From positions 3,472,001-3,536,000 of the forward strand of contig NZ_OZ244942.1 in NCBI RefSeq assembly GCF_965222285.1: 64,000 bases of DNA, written 5' to 3'. The notes below the pieces were generated by a model. It ran no database searches and was not told where the DNA came from. It saw only the letters and a program-made list of their open reading frames with translations. The position numbers and the translations under genes were made by a program. Positions 8,702-16,662 of this stretch are shown here, piece by piece (the first letter of the stretch is position 1; the number at the start of each line of letters is the position of its first letter). The stretch is from Tepidicaulis sp002389665 (lineage in GTDB: Bacteria > Pseudomonadota > Alphaproteobacteria > Parvibaculales > Parvibaculaceae).

Positions 8702-9439
8702 GTCATTGCCTGTTTGTCACGCCAGCCGGATAGGAAGGACTGGCCGTCTTCATTTCCCGTCTTGCTTACATGCTCGCGTCTTGAATTGCGAGCTTGCAGG
8801 TTGCCGCAGGCATCGTCCCTTGCCAGGTCCCTTCGGAAGCTTGCTTCCTTAAAAGCGCTTATTGGAGGTCCCCGGTTTATCCACGAGTCTTCTTCCAATC
8901 TAAATATCTCTTAGAAGGATGTGGTGGGTAGTGGTTGCCTGTGGATGGTGAGGATTAAATTTGGTCCGGATTCCGCTCACATCAAGCGTAAGGTGAAAAT
9001 CTTCTGCGTCCTTTCCCGCTCGGCTGTGCAAAAGCGGCGGGACAGGAAAAAGCAGGCAGGATTCCAATGGTTTGAATATGAGGCTCCCGATTGTGGAAAA
9101 CGGGGAGGACGTGAATGAACCGGAGCCGGAATTTCAGTTACGCACTTATCCTCTTTATCCCCAAGGGCACGCGCGCATCTGTTCAGAGAGGAACGAGTCT
9201 GTTCGCCGAAAAGGTCTTGCCGGGGATGAAAAATTGGGCGCCCTTTTAACCCCCGCCTTGCCCCCGTTACCCACAGTTTTCCACAAGCCGGGCGCCAATA
9301 TGCGCAGCGCCTTCCTCAACTGGCGCAAATAAGAACGCCAGGGAAAAAACTGGCACCTACCGGTCTCAATCAGTAGCTTCTCTCCCAAAGACATTCCCGG
9401 GTGCGGCGCTGCCCTGCCCGGTAATCAAGGACAGGGTGC
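8702..9439. other. Candidate chromosomal replication origin (oriC) between hemE and the DUF299 gene
   Basis: No gene is supported in these 738 bases, although flanking intergenic gaps are mostly under 100 bases. DnaA-box-like nonamers (consensus TTATCCACA) are TTATCCACG 8877-8885, CCATCCACA (minus strand, 8940-8948), TTTTCCACA (minus strand, 9092-9100), TTATCCTCT 9146-9154, TTATCCCCA 9155-9163, TTACCCACA 9267-9275 and TTTTCCACA 9277-9285. GANTC sites for CcrM-type methylation lie at 8885, 8969, 9060 and 9195. A stretch around 8890-8925 is AT-richer. Genes on both sides point away from the region. In Caulobacter and Rickettsia the origin lies between hemE and the homologue of this DUF299 gene (RP001). 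No good CtrA site (TTAA-N7-TTAA) was found. Confidence 0.8.
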
Positions 9440-10261
9440 ATGGCCGGACGGCGCGTTTTTCATCTTCATCTGGTCTCCGACGCGACAGGGGAAACCTTGA
9501 ACGCGGTCGCGCGCGCGGCCTGCGCGCAATATGAAGATGTGCGGGCGATCGAACATGTCTATGCGCTGGTGCGCGGGCCCAAGCAGCTCGAGCGGGCGTT
9601 GGGGGAAATCGAAGAAGCGCCGGGCATGGTCATGTTCACCATGGTGAATGATGATTTGCGCGCGAAACTTGAAAAGCGCTGTCTGGAGCTTGAAGTGCCC
9701 TGCATCAGTGTGCTCGATCCGGCGATCAATGCGCTCGGCTCTTATCTCGGCCGCGAGATTTCGCACAAGCCCGGCGGCCAGCACATTATGGATCAGGAAT
9801 ATTTCGACCGGATCGCCGCGCTCAATTTCACCATGGCCCATGATGACGGTCAGAGCCCCGGCGATCTCGATGACGCGGATGTCATTCTGGTCGGTGTCTC
9901 GCGCACCTCAAAAACCCCGACCTGCATCTATCTGGCGAACCGCGGCATCAAGGCGGCAAACATTCCGCTCGTGCCGAATATTCCTCTGCCGCCGGAACTG
10001 GGTACCGCGAAAAAGCCCCTCATCATCGGTCTCGTTGCCAACCCGGAACGCCTCATTCAGATCCGCCGCAACCGGCTCTTGTCGCTGAACGAAAAAACCG
10101 AAACCGATTATGTGGACCGCGAGGCGGTGGCCGCGGAAGTCGCCCATGCCCGCAAACTTTACAGCCGTAATGGCTGGCCGGTGATCGATGTGACCCGCCG
10201 CTCGATCGAGGAAACGGCCGCCGCCGTGCTCAATCTTTATACCCGCAAGGAGAATGCGTGA
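9440..10261 (+). CDS. Pyruvate,phosphate dikinase / PEP synthase regulatory protein (DUF299)
   Basis: 273 residues, family-typical length. DUF299 proteins are bifunctional kinase/pyrophosphorylases that switch PPDK or PEP synthase off and on by phosphorylating a threonine near the catalytic histidine. The nucleotide-binding loop GVSRTSKTP is at 152-160, and FHLHLVSDATGETLNAVARA is the family N-terminus. Whether it acts on PPDK or PpsA cannot be told here; PPDK is more usual in alphaproteobacteria. The ATG at 9440 has AAGGACAG upstream. It heads the rightward group maf-aroE-coaE and is the homologue of RP001, the right-hand neighbour of known alphaproteobacterial origins. Confidence 0.92.
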   Translation: MAGRRVFHLHLVSDATGETLNAVARAACAQYEDVRAIEHVYALVRGPKQLERALGEIEEAPGMVMFTMVNDDLRAKLEKRCLELEVPCISVLDPAINALGSYLGREISHKPGGQHIMDQEYFDRIAALNFTMAHDDGQSPGDLDDADVILVGVSRTSKTPTCIYLANRGIKAANIPLVPNIPLPPELGTAKKPLIIGLVANPERLIQIRRNRLLSLNEKTETDYVDREAVAAEVAHARKLYSRNGWPVIDVTRRSIEETAAAVLNLYTRKENA

Positions 10262-10857
10262 TGGGGGATCATCTGCCGCTTCTTCTGGCCTCCGCCAGCC
10301 AGGTCCGTGCCGATCTTTTGCACGGGGCGGGCCTGCCTTTCGATATTTGCGTCTCGCCCGTCGATGAGGACGAGGCCAAGCAGCGCCTGTCGCGCGAGCC
10401 CGATGCGCTGGCAATGGAACTTGCAAAACTGAAAGCCTGCGCGGTCTCCCTCGACACGCCCGCCACCCTTGTCATCGGCGCCGATCAGGTGCTTTCCTGT
10501 GAGGGGAAAAAATTCGACAAGCCCCGCGACATGAAGGAAGCGCGTAAGAACCTGTCCTTCTTCCGGGGCAAGACCCATACGCTCCATTCCGCCGTCACCC
10601 TGGCGCTTGATGGTGAGATCGTCTGGTCGCATGGGGACCGCGCGCATTTGACCATGCGCGATTTTTCCGATGCCTTTCTCGATCATTATCTGCGCCAGGC
10701 GGGGGAGAAAATTCTCAAAAGCGTGGGCTGCTATCAGCTCGAAAGCGTGGGCGTGCAGCTATTCGAGAAAATCGACGGGGTCTATTTCACGATCCTCGGC
10801 CTGCCGCTTTTGCCGCTCTTGGAAGAATTGCGCGCCAGAAAAGTGATCCTCGCATGA
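10261..10857 (+). CDS. maf: Maf-family nucleoside triphosphate pyrophosphatase
   Basis: 198 residues. Maf proteins hydrolyse non-canonical or modified nucleoside triphosphates to monophosphates and were first linked to septum formation. The N-terminal PLLLASASQVRADLL stands where most members have LASxSPRR, so the usual arginine pair is not fully conserved (QVR). The catalytic-region motif VIGADQVL is intact. ATG 10261 overlaps the preceding stop by one base (TGATG); a GTG at 10258 is an alternative. The protein is followed by aroE with an ATGA overlap, so ppsR, maf and aroE are translationally coupled. Confidence 0.92.
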   Translation: MGDHLPLLLASASQVRADLLHGAGLPFDICVSPVDEDEAKQRLSREPDALAMELAKLKACAVSLDTPATLVIGADQVLSCEGKKFDKPRDMKEARKNLSFFRGKTHTLHSAVTLALDGEIVWSHGDRAHLTMRDFSDAFLDHYLRQAGEKILKSVGCYQLESVGVQLFEKIDGVYFTILGLPLLPLLEELRARKVILA

Positions 10858-11732
10858 GTGAGAAATCTGCACGCACGCCTACGGACCGTACGGCCGAACG
10901 CCGCGTCTGTGTTATCGGCTGGCCGGTGGACCATTCCCGCTCGCCGCTGATCCATAATCACTGGATCGCCGAGCACGGGATTGAAAACGCCGTTTATGAA
11001 AAACTCGCCGTGCCGCCGGAAGAAGCTGAGGAAACATTGCAGGGTCTCGATGCGCGCGGCTTTATCGGCGCCAATGTCACCGTCCCGCATAAGGAAACGG
11101 CCTTCGCCGCCATTCCCCGCCACGATAAAATGGCCTCCCGCGTGCGCGCGGTGAACACGCTCGTCAAAACGGATGAGGGATGGGAAGGGCGCAATACCGA
11201 TGGCTATGGGTTCATCGCCAATTTGAAAGAAGGCGCGCCCGATTGGCAGAAGAACAAGCCGGCTGTCATTGTCGGGGCGGGCGGCGCCTCGCGCGCCGTT
11301 ATCGCCGCGCTGTGGGAAGAGGGCGTCAACGATATCCGCCTTATCAACCGCACGCGGCTGAAATCGGAAAAACTGGCAGGCGATCAAGGCATCCCGCTTC
11401 TCGTTGTCGATTGGGAAAACCGCAATCAGGCGCTGCCCGGCGCCGGCCTTCTCGTCAATACGACTTCGCTCGGCATGAAGGGAAGCGAGCCGCTCGATAT
11501 CGATTTAAGCGGGCTGAGCAAAGAAGCGGTGGTGACGGACATCGTCTATACCCCGCTCATCACGCCGCTGCTTGAAGCGGCGCGCGCGCGCGGCAATCCC
11601 ATTGTCGACGGGCTCGGCATGCTGCTGCATCAGGCGGTGCCTGGGTTTGAGGCCTGGTTCGGCGTGCGCCCGGAAGTCACGCCTGCGCTGCGCAAACTCA
11701 TTCTGGACGATCTTGGACAAAAAGAAGACTGA
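10854..11732 (+). CDS. aroE: Shikimate dehydrogenase (NADP+)
   Basis: 292 residues. Reduces 3-dehydroshikimate to shikimate in aromatic amino acid synthesis. Visible motifs are the substrate-binding SRSPLIHN near the N-terminus, NVTVPHKE with the catalytic lysine, the NADP loop VGAGGASRAV, INRTRLKSEKL for the 2'-phosphate, and GLGMLLHQAVPGFE near the end. ATG overlaps the maf stop (ATGA). The same maf-aroE-coaE-dnaQ order is found beside the Caulobacter origin. Confidence 0.96.
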   Translation: MSEKSARTPTDRTAERRVCVIGWPVDHSRSPLIHNHWIAEHGIENAVYEKLAVPPEEAEETLQGLDARGFIGANVTVPHKETAFAAIPRHDKMASRVRAVNTLVKTDEGWEGRNTDGYGFIANLKEGAPDWQKNKPAVIVGAGGASRAVIAALWEEGVNDIRLINRTRLKSEKLAGDQGIPLLVVDWENRNQALPGAGLLVNTTSLGMKGSEPLDIDLSGLSKEAVVTDIVYTPLITPLLEAARARGNPIVDGLGMLLHQAVPGFEAWFGVRPEVTPALRKLILDDLGQKED

Positions 11733-11747
11733 ACGAAGAAGAACGCT

Positions 11748-12389
11748 ATGAAAAACGATGTGCTTCTCATTGGCCTGACGGGCTCGATCGGAATGGGAAA
11801 ATCCGAAACCGCCAAAATGTTCGCAAGGCTCGGCGTGCCGGTCTATGACGCAGATGCCGCCGTGCACGAACTTTATGCCCCGGGCGGCGCGGCGGTTGCC
11901 CCGCTTGAAGAAGCCTTTCCCGGCACGGTGAAGGACGGCACGGTCGACCGCGAGGAGCTTTCCAAACGCGTGCTCGGTAAACCGGAAGAACTGAAAAAAC
12001 TCGAAGCCATCGTCCACCCGCTAGTGGGCCAAGTGCAGCGCGCTTTCCTGCAAAAAGCCATGGCTGAGGATCAGCCCATGGTGCTGCTCGACATCCCGCT
12101 TCTTTTTGAAACGGGCGGGCGCGAGCGGGTGGATGTCATCGTTGTCGTCTCCGCCCCTTACGAGGTGCAGCGCGAGCGGGTGCTTGCCCGGCCCGGCATG
12201 AGCGCGGAAAAATTCGATGCGATCCATGCCAAGCAGGTGCCCGACGCGGAGAAGCGTGCCGGGGCCGATTTCATCGTCGAAACGGACAAGGGCCTCGAGC
12301 ATGCGTTCGAGCAGGTCAAAGAAATCGTGAATAAATTGCAGGGCCGGCCCGGCAAGATTTTGCCCAAGATGCTGGCGCAAATGGGCTAG
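11748..12389 (+). CDS. coaE: Dephospho-CoA kinase
   Basis: 213 residues. Phosphorylates the 3'-hydroxyl of dephospho-CoA, the last step of coenzyme A synthesis. The P-loop GSIGMGKS is at residues 12-19. Further motifs are VYDADAAVHELY, HPLVGQVQ and VLLDIPLLFETG. It follows aroE after 15 bases on the same strand. CoaA, the first enzyme of the same pathway, is encoded 17 kb away in this window beside hisE. Confidence 0.96.
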   Translation: MKNDVLLIGLTGSIGMGKSETAKMFARLGVPVYDADAAVHELYAPGGAAVAPLEEAFPGTVKDGTVDREELSKRVLGKPEELKKLEAIVHPLVGQVQRAFLQKAMAEDQPMVLLDIPLLFETGGRERVDVIVVVSAPYEVQRERVLARPGMSAEKFDAIHAKQVPDAEKRAGADFIVETDKGLEHAFEQVKEIVNKLQGRPGKILPKMLAQMG

Positions 12390-12441
12390 ACTCGGATCCC
12401 GCGCGGGGGTGCGCGCGGGTACGATGAGATGAGGGGAAGCC

Positions 12442-13146
12442 ATGCGGGAAATCGTTCTCGATACGGAAACGACGGGCATCAGCGCGGCGGACGGGCACCG
12501 GCTGGTGGAAATCGGCTGTGTCGAGCTCGACAATCATGTGCCGACGGGCCGCGTCTTTCATGAATATCTGAACCCCCAGCGCGAGGTCGATGCAGGCGCA
12601 CTGGAAGTGCACGGGCTTTCCAACGAGTTCCTCTCCGACAAGCCGCTCTTTGCCGATATTGCCGACCGGTTTCTGGAATTTGTCGGCGACGCGCCGCTCG
12701 TCATTCACAATGCCGCCTTCGATATGGGCTTTCTCAATGCGGAGCTGAAACGGCTCGGCCGTCCGCCGCTTCCCGATGAACAGGCCATCGACACGCTGGC
12801 CATTGCGCGGCGCAAATTCGCCGGCGCGCAAAATTCGCTCGATGCGCTATGCCGCCGTTTCGGCATCGACAATTCCAACCGCACGAAACACGGCGCGCTG
12901 CTCGATAGCGAGCTTCTGGCGGAAGTTTACCTGGAGCTTGTGGGCGGGCGGCAATTCGGCCTCGGCCTTGCCGGCCAGAAAGATGCGGGCGGCGAGGCCG
13001 GCATGCATATGCTCTCGCGCCTGCCCAAACGCGAGCCGAGGCCCAAACCGCTTAGCCCTCGTCTCAGCGAAACCGAACGCGAAAGCCATGCCGCTTTCGT
13101 TGCAAGCTTCGGCGCGCCCGCGCTCTGGACCAGCTCGAAAAACTAA
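12442..13146 (+). CDS. dnaQ: DNA polymerase III epsilon subunit (3'-5' proofreading exonuclease)
   Basis: 234 residues. DEDDh exonuclease: D7 and E9 (VLDTETTG), D94 (HNAAFDMGFL), H150 and D155 (KHGALLDSELLAEVY) are all present, so it should be active. It proofreads for the replicative polymerase. After about residue 180 the tail is lower in conservation, as expected for the segment that tethers the alpha subunit. AGGGGAAG lies upstream of the ATG. It ends convergently with secB across 23 bases; no clear terminator was seen there. Confidence 0.95.
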   Translation: MREIVLDTETTGISAADGHRLVEIGCVELDNHVPTGRVFHEYLNPQREVDAGALEVHGLSNEFLSDKPLFADIADRFLEFVGDAPLVIHNAAFDMGFLNAELKRLGRPPLPDEQAIDTLAIARRKFAGAQNSLDALCRRFGIDNSNRTKHGALLDSELLAEVYLELVGGRQFGLGLAGQKDAGGEAGMHMLSRLPKREPRPKPLSPRLSETERESHAAFVASFGAPALWTSSKN

Positions 13147-13169
13147 ACCCCTATCAGGCGCCGCAGCTG

Positions 13170-13658
13170 TTACGCGTCAGGCGTTGCCTGGGCGCTTGCT
13201 TCGGCCTGTGCCTGCGCCATTTGCTGACGGTAGAGACCGGAGAAATCGATCGGGTCGATCATCAGCGGCGGGAAGCCGCCATCGCGCACCACATCGGCAA
13301 CGATCCGCCGCGCGAAGGGGAAGATCTGACGCGGGCATTCGATGAGCAGCACCGGCTGCAGGCTTTCCTGAGGAATATTGGCGAGCCGGAAGATGCCGGA
13401 ATAGACGAGCTCGACGATGAAGAGCTGCTTGTCCTCGGATTTCGCATCCACGTTCAGCTTCAGGTCGACTTCATAGTCGCTTTCGGCCAGCTTGCGCACG
13501 CCGACATCCACATGAACGGAAATCTGGGGCGGCCCGCTTTGCTGAGTGAGGGAGTGCGGCGCGTTCGGGCTTTCGAAGGACAGATCCTTGATATACTGGG
13601 TTACGACGCGCAGCTGCGGCCCGTTTTCTTCTGCCGCGTTGGTATCCGTTTCACTCAT
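13170..13658 (-). CDS. secB: Protein-export chaperone SecB
   Basis: 162 residues. SecB is a cytoplasmic tetrameric chaperone that holds preproteins unfolded and passes them to SecA. Landmarks are LRVVTQYIKDLSFESPNAP, an acidic segment ending in ELVYSGIF, and the conserved CPRQIFPFARRIVADVVRDGGFPPLMIDP (read in parts). The N-terminus is acidic and the C-terminus alanine/glutamine-rich, both usual in this class. It is convergent with dnaQ. The secB-fxsA-Tim44 neighbourhood recurs in alphaproteobacteria. Confidence 0.96.
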   Translation of the reverse strand: MSETDTNAAEENGPQLRVVTQYIKDLSFESPNAPHSLTQQSGPPQISVHVDVGVRKLAESDYEVDLKLNVDAKSEDKQLFIVELVYSGIFRLANIPQESLQPVLLIECPRQIFPFARRIVADVVRDGGFPPLMIDPIDFSGLYRQQMAQAQAEASAQATPDA

Positions 13659-13754
13659 TGCCTGATCCGCCTCTCGATTGCAGGAAAGGAGGTTGGGCTA
13701 ACACGGAACGGCCTGCCTCACAAGCGCGCAGCGCTCCGCCGCCCGCGCGCGAAC

Positions 13755-14315
13755 TCAAGTCCGCCAAGGCGAATTGGGGTTGGGTTCGCCCTTTCCGGGC
13801 CGTCTCTCCTCGCCCTCTTCTTCGATGACTTCCCCTTCGATAATGGGTCCGCCCCGGCCGGGCTTGCCGCCAAAGGGATCGTGAGTAAAAGGATCGTGGC
13901 CGGGAGGTTGGCGCCCGGGACCCATACCGGGACCTGCGCCATAGACATGCACCTGCCCGCGCGCCATCAGCGCATGTAAAATCTTTTTGCCGAGCGCCAG
14001 GCGGATGCCGGGCACGAAAAGCAAAAGGCCGACCGTGTCGGTGATGAAGCCGGGGGTCAGCAGCAAGATCCCGGCGACCGCCAGAAAAAGCCCGTGCACC
14101 ATTTGCTCCACCGGCAACTGACCTTCATTCATCGAGGCCTGCGCCTTGGCGAAAGTGGCAAGCCCCTGCGCTCTTAGGAGCCAAGTCCCCGCAAAGGCGG
14201 TGGCGATAACGATGGCGAGCGTCGGCACGACGCCGATGGCGGAGCCAGCCTCGATGAAGACCGCGATTTCCGCGATCGGAACGCCAACGAAAAGAAGAAA
14301 AAGGAGTAAGGGCAT
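13755..14315 (-). CDS. fxsA: FxsA family membrane protein
   Basis: 186 residues. The N-terminal two thirds hold three or four hydrophobic helices with the family pattern of early PIAEIAVFIEAG, then LLTPGFITDTVGLLLFVPG near residue 80. FxsA in E. coli eases F-plasmid exclusion of phage T7; its normal role is unclear. The last 60 residues are glycine/proline-rich then acidic (GEVIEEEGEE), low complexity and probably cytoplasmic. It is divergent from the Tim44-like gene across 353 bases and reads toward secB with a 96-base gap. Confidence 0.88.
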   Translation of the reverse strand: MPLLLFLLFVGVPIAEIAVFIEAGSAIGVVPTLAIVIATAFAGTWLLRAQGLATFAKAQASMNEGQLPVEQMVHGLFLAVAGILLLTPGFITDTVGLLLFVPGIRLALGKKILHALMARGQVHVYGAGPGMGPGRQPPGHDPFTHDPFGGKPGRGGPIIEGEVIEEEGEERRPGKGEPNPNSPWRT

Positions 14316-14668
14316 AAAGATCAGGGACTTTCTGTCGTTTCATGTGCACGCGCCCGGCGGCGGGCTTTTGCGCCAAATCGGGCCGGAAAAGCCACACTTT
14401 GCGCGCCTGCGGCAGCGGGGCGCACTTTTCTGCGGATAATCTGGCATTAGGTCGCTACTTGGCCTAGGTTATAGAGAACATATGTGGTGAAAAAGGGACC
14501 GTGCCAAGCACAGGACGGCGAGTGAGCCGTTGATAAGAGAAGACGGCGCGCGGGCTCTTTCGAAAACCACTGGCAAAAGCCGCTGGCAAAAGCCCAGAGG
14601 AAAGAGCCGAAAGCAAGCGAGCGTTCGCGCGAAGCCCCGCGCTTGAAACGCACCAAAGGAACGGTTTC
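14316..14668. other. Gene-free divergent region between fxsA and the Tim44-like gene, with a repeat-bearing leader
   Basis: No coding frame is supported. GGCTCTTTC (14553-14561) is a perfect 9-base inverted match to GAAAGAGCC (14600-14608). The 38-base loop between them holds two identical copies of CTGGCAAAAGCC (14570-14581 and 14583-14594, period 13). This lies 61 bases before the Tim44-like start codon, so it is probably in its leader. TTATAGAG near 14470 could be a -10 element, but no matching -35 is evident. Confidence 0.5.
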
Positions 14669-15385
14669 ATGGGAAACGGCTTCGACCTACTCAATCTCAT
14701 TCTGCTGATCGCCGCGGTTGTGGTCTTCTGGCGGCTGCGCTCCGTGCTCGGCCAGCGCACCGGCCATGAGCGCCGGCCTTACGATCCTTATTCGGCCTCG
14801 AATGGCCGCGGCCCGCAGGAAGAAGCCGACGGCAAAGCGGATAGCGACGGCAAGGTCATTCCCATGCCCGGCCGCGCCGTGCCGCCCGCGCAGGAGGGTC
14901 CGCTTTCCGGGCGCCTGCAGCATGTCGAGCCCGGCGCCCAGCAGGGCCTGACGGAAATCGCGCTGACCGACCGCATGTTCGATCCGGAAGCGTTTCTGGA
15001 AGGCGCGCGCGCCGCTTATGAAATGATCGTCACGGCCTATGCTGAAGGTGACCGGGAGACGCTGCGCCCGCTGCTTTCCGATGGCGTCTATGCAAGTTTC
15101 GAAGGCGCGATCAGCGCGCGGGAAGAAAAGAAACTGAAAGTCGAGTTTGCCCTGATCGGGCTGAAATCGGCGGATGTCAAAACCGCCAAGCTTGCCGATA
15201 CGAAGGCGCGGATCGGCGTCAAATTTGTCTCCGAACAATCGAGCGTCACGAAAAACGAAGACGGTATCGTTGTCGAAGGCGATCCGGTGACCGTGCATAC
15301 CGTCACCGATATCTGGACCTTCGAGCGTGACACGCGCAGCCGCGACCCGAACTGGCAGGTCGTGGCGACGGAAGCCGGCGCCTGA
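14669..15385 (+). CDS. Tim44/TimA-like domain protein
   Basis: 238 residues. An N-terminal membrane anchor (about residues 5-22, DLLNLILLIAAVVVFWRL) is followed by a low-complexity proline/glycine linker and a Tim44-like domain from about 95 to the end (FDPEAFLEGARAAYEMIVTAYAEGD). Alphaproteobacterial members resemble the C-terminal domain of mitochondrial Tim44 and are thought to act at the inner membrane; the exact role is not established. The start has AAAGGA upstream. It is the first gene of a tightly packed rightward run with mltA, smr and an XRE regulator. Confidence 0.88.
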   Translation: MGNGFDLLNLILLIAAVVVFWRLRSVLGQRTGHERRPYDPYSASNGRGPQEEADGKADSDGKVIPMPGRAVPPAQEGPLSGRLQHVEPGAQQGLTEIALTDRMFDPEAFLEGARAAYEMIVTAYAEGDRETLRPLLSDGVYASFEGAISAREEKKLKVEFALIGLKSADVKTAKLADTKARIGVKFVSEQSSVTKNEDGIVVEGDPVTVHTVTDIWTFERDTRSRDPNWQVVATEAGA

Positions 15386-15389
15386 GGCG

Positions 15390-16661
15390 ATGATCTGCCG
15401 ATGGGCCGCGCCGCGCCTTTTCCCCGCCAAACCGGCGCTTGTGGCCGTCTTCACGGCCGCTTTGGCGCTTGCCGCCTGTGCCGAGCAGGAAAAGAAGACC
15501 GAGCCGCCTGCTGCCCAAAAGGGGCCTGAGGCGGTGGCGGAAACCTCTCTTACCCGGATTTCCTTTGCCGAGCTGCCCGGCTGGCAGGGCGATGATCATG
15601 CCGAAGCGCTGGCCGCCTTCCGGCGCACCTGCCCCGTCATTGCCGCCCGGCCCGTCAGCGCGCCGCTCGATCCGCGCATGGACGGCAAAGCCGGGCTTTC
15701 GGGTCCCGCCGGGGCTTGGGCCGGGGTTTGCGCCCAGGCCGAGCGGGTTGCCGCGAAAGAGGCCCGCGCGTTTTTCGAGAGCCAGTTCACGCCTTATGCG
15801 CTGGCAGCGGGCGGAAAAGAGACAGGCCTGTTCACCGGCTATTACGAACCGGAGTTTAAAGCGGCCCGCGCGCCGGGCGGTGCCTATCAAACCCCTCTGC
15901 GCGGCAAGCCGGTGGATCTTCAGACCATCGATCTTGGCGCGTTCGACCCCGAGCTTGAAGGCAAACGCATCCGGGGCCGGGTGGAAGGCGCGCGTTTCGT
16001 GCCTTATCCCGACCGGGCGAGCATCGAGGCGGGCAATGTAGGCCCGGGCGCTAAGCCCTTCGTCTGGCTCGCCGATCCGGTGGACGCTTTTTTCCTGCAT
16101 ATTCAAGGCTCTGGCCGCCTTCTCATGGAAGACGGGACAGCCATGCGGGTCGGCTTTGCGGCAAAGAACGGGCGGCCCTATACGCCCATTGGCCGGGTCA
16201 TGGCAGAGCGCGGATTCCTCGTCCGCGAAAATATCTCCATGCAGTCGATTCGCGATTGGCTGAAAAACAACCCGGAAAAGCGCCAGGCGATCTTGAACGA
16301 GAACCGCTCCTATATTTTCTTCCAGGAAATCGAGGGTTCCGATCCGGCGCTTGGGCCGGTTGGCGCGGCAGGCCGCCAGCTCACCCCCTGGCGCTCGCTG
16401 GCGGTGGACCGGGCGGTCCATGGCCTCGGCGCCCTCCTTTGGCTCGAGACGGAACTGCCGGGCGGTCAGCCCTTCCGCCAGCTCATGGTGGCGCAGGATA
16501 CGGGCTCGGCCATCAAAGGGCCCATCCGGGGTGACATCTTCATGGGCTCGGGAGAAGCCGCAGGTGAGATCGCGGGCAAGATGGCAGAGGAAGGCCGGCT
16601 CTTTCTGCTCCTGCCGAAATCTGCGGGCGCTGCGGCGTCTTTGAGCTCCCCGCGAGGCTGA
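15390..16661 (+). CDS. mltA: Membrane-bound lytic murein transglycosylase A
   Basis: 423 residues from the ATG at 15390, four bases after the preceding stop. Residues 1-30 are a lipoprotein signal ending in LAAC with C30 as the lipidated cysteine. The MltA barrel domain includes GYYEPEF and HIQGSGRL. The C-terminal 3D domain includes VAQDTGSAIKGPIRGDIFMG, whose aspartates are catalytic in the family. It cleaves peptidoglycan glycan strands with formation of 1,6-anhydromuramic acid at the outer membrane. The open frame also extends upstream into the Tim44-like gene, but only this start gives a proper signal peptide. Confidence 0.94.
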   Translation: MICRWAAPRLFPAKPALVAVFTAALALAACAEQEKKTEPPAAQKGPEAVAETSLTRISFAELPGWQGDDHAEALAAFRRTCPVIAARPVSAPLDPRMDGKAGLSGPAGAWAGVCAQAERVAAKEARAFFESQFTPYALAAGGKETGLFTGYYEPEFKAARAPGGAYQTPLRGKPVDLQTIDLGAFDPELEGKRIRGRVEGARFVPYPDRASIEAGNVGPGAKPFVWLADPVDAFFLHIQGSGRLLMEDGTAMRVGFAAKNGRPYTPIGRVMAERGFLVRENISMQSIRDWLKNNPEKRQAILNENRSYIFFQEIEGSDPALGPVGAAGRQLTPWRSLAVDRAVHGLGALLWLETELPGGQPFRQLMVAQDTGSAIKGPIRGDIFMGSGEAAGEIAGKMAEEGRLFLLLPKSAGAAASLSSPRG

Positions 16662-16662
16662 G

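Noticed and set aside
8849..8863. Possible CtrA site in the candidate origin (TTAA-N7-TATT)
   Set aside because: The second half matches only two of four bases; no full TTAA-N7-TTAA occurs in the region.
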